Part shown: piece after piece, positions 61,415 through 64,000 of the stretch
How the letters are laid out: each line of letters opens with the position of its first letter
Position numbering within the stretch: the first letter of the stretch is position 1
Made by a program: the position numbers and the translations under genes
Source: Halobacillus litoralis
GTDB lineage: Bacteria; Bacillota; Bacilli; Bacillales; Halobacillaceae
Assembly: GCF_009856355.1 (NCBI RefSeq)
Contig: NZ_WMEW01000001.1
Span: 767,138 to 831,137, forward strand
Direction: 5' to 3'
DNA: 64,000 nucleotides
Notes under the pieces: generated by a model
Database searches by the model: none
Seen by the model: the letters and a program-made list of their open reading frames with translations, nothing else
What the model was told of the DNA's origin: nothing

Positions 61415-63135
61415 TCCGCCACCTCCCCTTTTTGTTTCACTACGACTGTCAGACCACCTTCGCTATTTCTATGAAAAGAAAGCCCGCAGTCCCCGCCACT
61501 ATGAATGAGCACCCGTTCGTGGATATTCTTTAAGGCAAAGCCGCGTTTTCCTTTGATCTCCCGTTCCAGCAGCTCCTTCAATTCCCCCGGATCGGCTCCG
61601 CCCCCGTTATCCTCCACAGTCATCTCCAGTTCATCCGCCACCCGCTGGATACGGATGCGGGTGATACCCTCTCCCTGCGGCTCAATGCCGTGGGTGATCG
61701 CATTTTCAATTAAAGGCTGAAGCACCATTTTGACCGTCGGCAGCTTCGAAGCATCCGGATCGACGTCAATTTCAAACTGTATCGTATCCTCGAATCTAAC
61801 CTTCTGGATGTCCAGGTAGTGCCTTGCATAATTCACTTCCTCTTCGACCGTCCACACCTCTTTTTGATCCTTCAGAAGAAGACGGAACAGACGCGACAAG
61901 GCATGGACCATTTCCGAGGATTTCACCGCGTTCTCCATCTGGCCCATCCAGTAAATCGTATCGAGCGTATTGTAGAGAAAATGCGGATTGATCTGTGCAT
62001 ATAACGCCTTCAGCTCCGCTTCCTTGCTCTTGATTTGAGCGAGGTACACCATATCGATGAGAAACGTGATGCGTTCGAGCATCGAATTGAAGCCGGCGCC
62101 GAGGTTATCAATCTCTCTCAACCCCTTCGGTGCATAACGGACGTTGAACTCCCGCTGCTCCACCTGCTTCATCAAGGACTGCAGCTCCTTCATTGGTCTC
62201 ACGATGTATCTCGAAAACTGGAACGCGACAAACGCACAGATGAAAAGGCTTACAATTAGTGCCATAACAATGAACGCCGGAATGATCGTGCTATCCTGCA
62301 TCAACGCATCGAGGGATACGAGGTGAACCACCGCAAGCGACGTCCCTTCAATGGCACGGGTAGACTGGATGTACCGGTCCTTTTCGATCGTCCGCACCTC
62401 TGTCCCGCTGGACTGCACCGTCTCCTCTACATTCTCCAATATTTCAAGCGTGTCCCGGTCGTTGTAGAGCGTTCCCTCGGAAACGACGGTTTTGCCGCCA
62501 TGTAAAAGGAAATACCGGTCATAATCACCGGTCACCTTGCTTTGGAACAGCTGATCAAGATAGTTGCTGTGAATCGTGATCGTCAAATACCCCAGAGGTT
62601 CTGTCACGTTGTTCACATTCTTCACGAGTCTTGAGTATGACAAACTGGAGGAGTCTTCATGGACCGTAAGCAGCCCTCCCCCGTTCCGATCATCCAGGCG
62701 CGCACGCTGTTCCTCCGACATCGCCGCTGTACGCGGGCCGGTATGCACAAGTACGTCTTCCGCTTTTTCAATCTGCACGGAAAAAATGTAGTCCTTCGAC
62801 CCGATCAAATGAAGCAGAAGCTGTTCGACGCTGCGCTTGTTTTCATTCAATTCCGCAGGTGTCACCGGCTCATTTGTCAGTAAATCCTGCCCCTGATCAC
62901 TCTGGATGAAGAACAGAGATAAATCATGAACATCCTCCAGCACGAAGGACAGGTTGGAGCCGATCTGCTCGACGACATTCTCATCCGCTGCTTTTAGCTT
63001 ATCGATCGTCAGATTCATCGATTGATAGTAAAAAAACACCCCTAAGGCGGTTAACGGCACAAAGATGATGAGTAAAGTGAATACGAAGATTTTCCCCTGC
63101 AGGCTGTCCTTAAATAATCGTCTCACGTCTATCAA
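61411..63135 (-). CDS. Sensor histidine kinase (YesM-like)
   Basis: A 574-residue LytS/YesM-class kinase with TM1 (residues 15-37), a large extracytoplasmic dCache-like domain, TM2 (about 285-305), HAMP, the His_kinase block with phospho-acceptor His in YAQINPHFLYNTLDTI, and an HATPase domain (ENAITHG, DNGGG). YesMN-type pairs sense extracellular sugars or binding-protein complexes and control linked ABC importers. First gene of the pair. Confidence 0.94.
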   Translation of the reverse strand: MIDVRRLFKDSLQGKIFVFTLLIIFVPLTALGVFFYYQSMNLTIDKLKAADENVVEQIGSNLSFVLEDVHDLSLFFIQSDQGQDLLTNEPVTPAELNENKRSVEQLLLHLIGSKDYIFSVQIEKAEDVLVHTGPRTAAMSEEQRARLDDRNGGGLLTVHEDSSSLSYSRLVKNVNNVTEPLGYLTITIHSNYLDQLFQSKVTGDYDRYFLLHGGKTVVSEGTLYNDRDTLEILENVEETVQSSGTEVRTIEKDRYIQSTRAIEGTSLAVVHLVSLDALMQDSTIIPAFIVMALIVSLFICAFVAFQFSRYIVRPMKELQSLMKQVEQREFNVRYAPKGLREIDNLGAGFNSMLERITFLIDMVYLAQIKSKEAELKALYAQINPHFLYNTLDTIYWMGQMENAVKSSEMVHALSRLFRLLLKDQKEVWTVEEEVNYARHYLDIQKVRFEDTIQFEIDVDPDASKLPTVKMVLQPLIENAITHGIEPQGEGITRIRIQRVADELEMTVEDNGGGADPGELKELLEREIKGKRGFALKNIHERVLIHSGGDCGLSFHRNSEGGLTVVVKQKGEVAE

Positions 63136-63387
63136 ATCCTACTTTTTTATCTTATTCTAGAGGAATTGTCGAAAAAAGCAATGCTTCTACGAGACTATAG
63201 TAATGGTTATATTTCCCTTATGGAGATTTGTTGTCGGTGCACTAAAAAGCCATACATGATTTAAACAGCGCAAATTTATAATTCATCATAAAGCTCCTTT
63301 TTGAAGGTATGTTATTCTAACAGTAAAAGATTTGAATAGTCACTATGCTACGATAATCGTAGATCAAGTAGGAAAGGACGTTCTTCA

Positions 63388-63783
63388 ATGAAAAAAACCG
63401 TTAAAGTCGTGGCTGCTGTTATTGAAAATGAAGAAAATGAAATACTTTGCGCCCTTCGCTCACCAGAAATGACGATTCCAAACATGTGGGAGTTCCCTGG
63501 TGGAAAAGTAGAAGAAGGCGAAGACCTACAGGAAGCTTTGGAACGGGAAATTCAAGAAGAGCTATCCTGTGAAATCCAAGCTCAGGATGTAATTAAAGAT
63601 CACACACACGAGTATGACTCCTTTATCATCCAATTGATTGCTTTACGAGCTAAACTGATTGAAGGCAATCCTACAGCTCAAGAGCACTCCAAGCTCCTAT
63701 GGCTACATAGAGAGAATTTACCTTCGTTAAAGTGGGCTCCTGCCGACATACCGGCCGTTGAACTATTGATGAAGAATAAGTAA
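63388..63783 (+). CDS. mutT: Nudix hydrolase, MutT-type 8-oxo-dGTP diphosphatase
   Basis: A 131-residue protein with the Nudix box G-x5-E-x7-REIQEEL at residues 38-60 (starting GGKVEEGEDL). The start KKTVKVVAAVIENEENEILCALRS and FPGGK, WEF context match MutT enzymes that hydrolyse oxidised dGTP, or related CTP/dCTP pyrophosphatases. AAAGGA lies 10 nt before the ATG. Confidence 0.9.
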   Translation: MKKTVKVVAAVIENEENEILCALRSPEMTIPNMWEFPGGKVEEGEDLQEALEREIQEELSCEIQAQDVIKDHTHEYDSFIIQLIALRAKLIEGNPTAQEHSKLLWLHRENLPSLKWAPADIPAVELLMKNK

Positions 63784-63847
63784 AAAAAATCCCCTTCATA
63801 CGGAGAGGCCACTGAAAAACTGAGGATTTGTGAAAGGTAGAATTCAA

Positions 63848-63891
63848 AAAAGCGGATTGTATGGATAAAATAGTCCATGCAATCCGCTTTT
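63848..63891. terminator. Bidirectional hairpin terminator
   Basis: AAAAGCGGATTG.ATGGA/TCCAT.CAATCCGCTTTT stem between the convergent mutT and transposase-like genes. Confidence 0.85.
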
Positions 63892-63918
63892 CTTCTATTT
63901 TCATGAGGCTTACCCTTT

Positions 63919-64000
63919 CTATTCCTTCATTAGTTTCACGATTCGTTTCACATTCGCTGTGAAAATCGCCATGGCGCCTTGAAGGCGCATGCCTTCGAGA
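63919..64000 (-). mobile_element. C-terminal end of a probable transposase, cut by the window edge
   Basis: Only 26 codons are visible, ending EGMRLQGAMAIFTANVKRIV and a short basic tail. This resembles the C-termini of IS transposases (IS1182-like), which end in a helix of this type. Too short for a firm family call. Confidence 0.45.

Overview
The window reads as chromosomal DNA of a low-to-moderate GC Gram-positive rod of the Bacillaceae, most likely a moderately halophilic genus such as Halobacillus. This rests on strong AGGAGG-type ribosome binding sites, TTG and GTG starts, a B. subtilis-type S-box, Fur and Rex sites, YfiYZ/YfhA-, YxjG- and SwrC-like proteins, acidic surface-exposed proteins, and a halocin C8-like peptide. 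The genus is an inference. No rRNA, tRNA, CRISPR array or replication origin was seen.

Layout. 1-9.7 kb: Fur-controlled secreted esterase (cut by the left edge), S-box-controlled MetE-like methyltransferase, divergent LysE exporter and LysR regulator, aldo-keto reductase, acetamidase/formamidase and malate:quinone oxidoreductase. 10-15.5 kb: small secreted or membrane proteins, a thioredoxin-reductase-like flavoprotein beside an Rrf2 regulator, an LrgAB pair and an alpha/beta hydrolase. 15.5-24.5 kb: Fur-box siderophore importer without its ATPase, a GGDEF protein, a bacterial prolyl hydroxylase, an SDR, and an M20 hydrolase/YfcC-type transporter operon whose promoter overlaps an ARG box. 24.5-30 kb: response regulator, histidine kinase and SwrC-like RND pump. 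30-36 kb: small membrane proteins, a Rex-box alcohol dehydrogenase, a PadR/HAAS pair, a solitary Mrr-type nuclease and a Dus enzyme.

36.2-41 kb is an AT-richer accessory stretch of tiny membrane and lipoprotein genes. It holds a halocin C8-like bacteriocin precursor between two ~165-bp direct repeats with inverted-repeat ends.

41.3-52.4 kb is one long minus-strand operon: TRAP transporter (DctP, Q, M), PucR regulator, M20 carbamoylase, PyrK-like and PyrD-like subunits, a dihydroorotase-like amidohydrolase, a nitroreductase-family protein and a CapA-family protein. Residues in the amidohydrolase favour dihydroorotate over hydantoin or allantoin. I therefore propose that the operon imports orotate and degrades it through dihydroorotate and N-carbamoyl-aspartate to aspartate. 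This is the most interesting system in the window and it is an inference.

53.1-63.1 kb is a glycan-utilisation operon (YesMN-type two-component system, ABC importer without ATPase, GH125 alpha-mannosidase, GH1 enzyme, unusual ROK kinase) with a cre site. The window ends with a MutT-type Nudix enzyme and the tail of a probable transposase.
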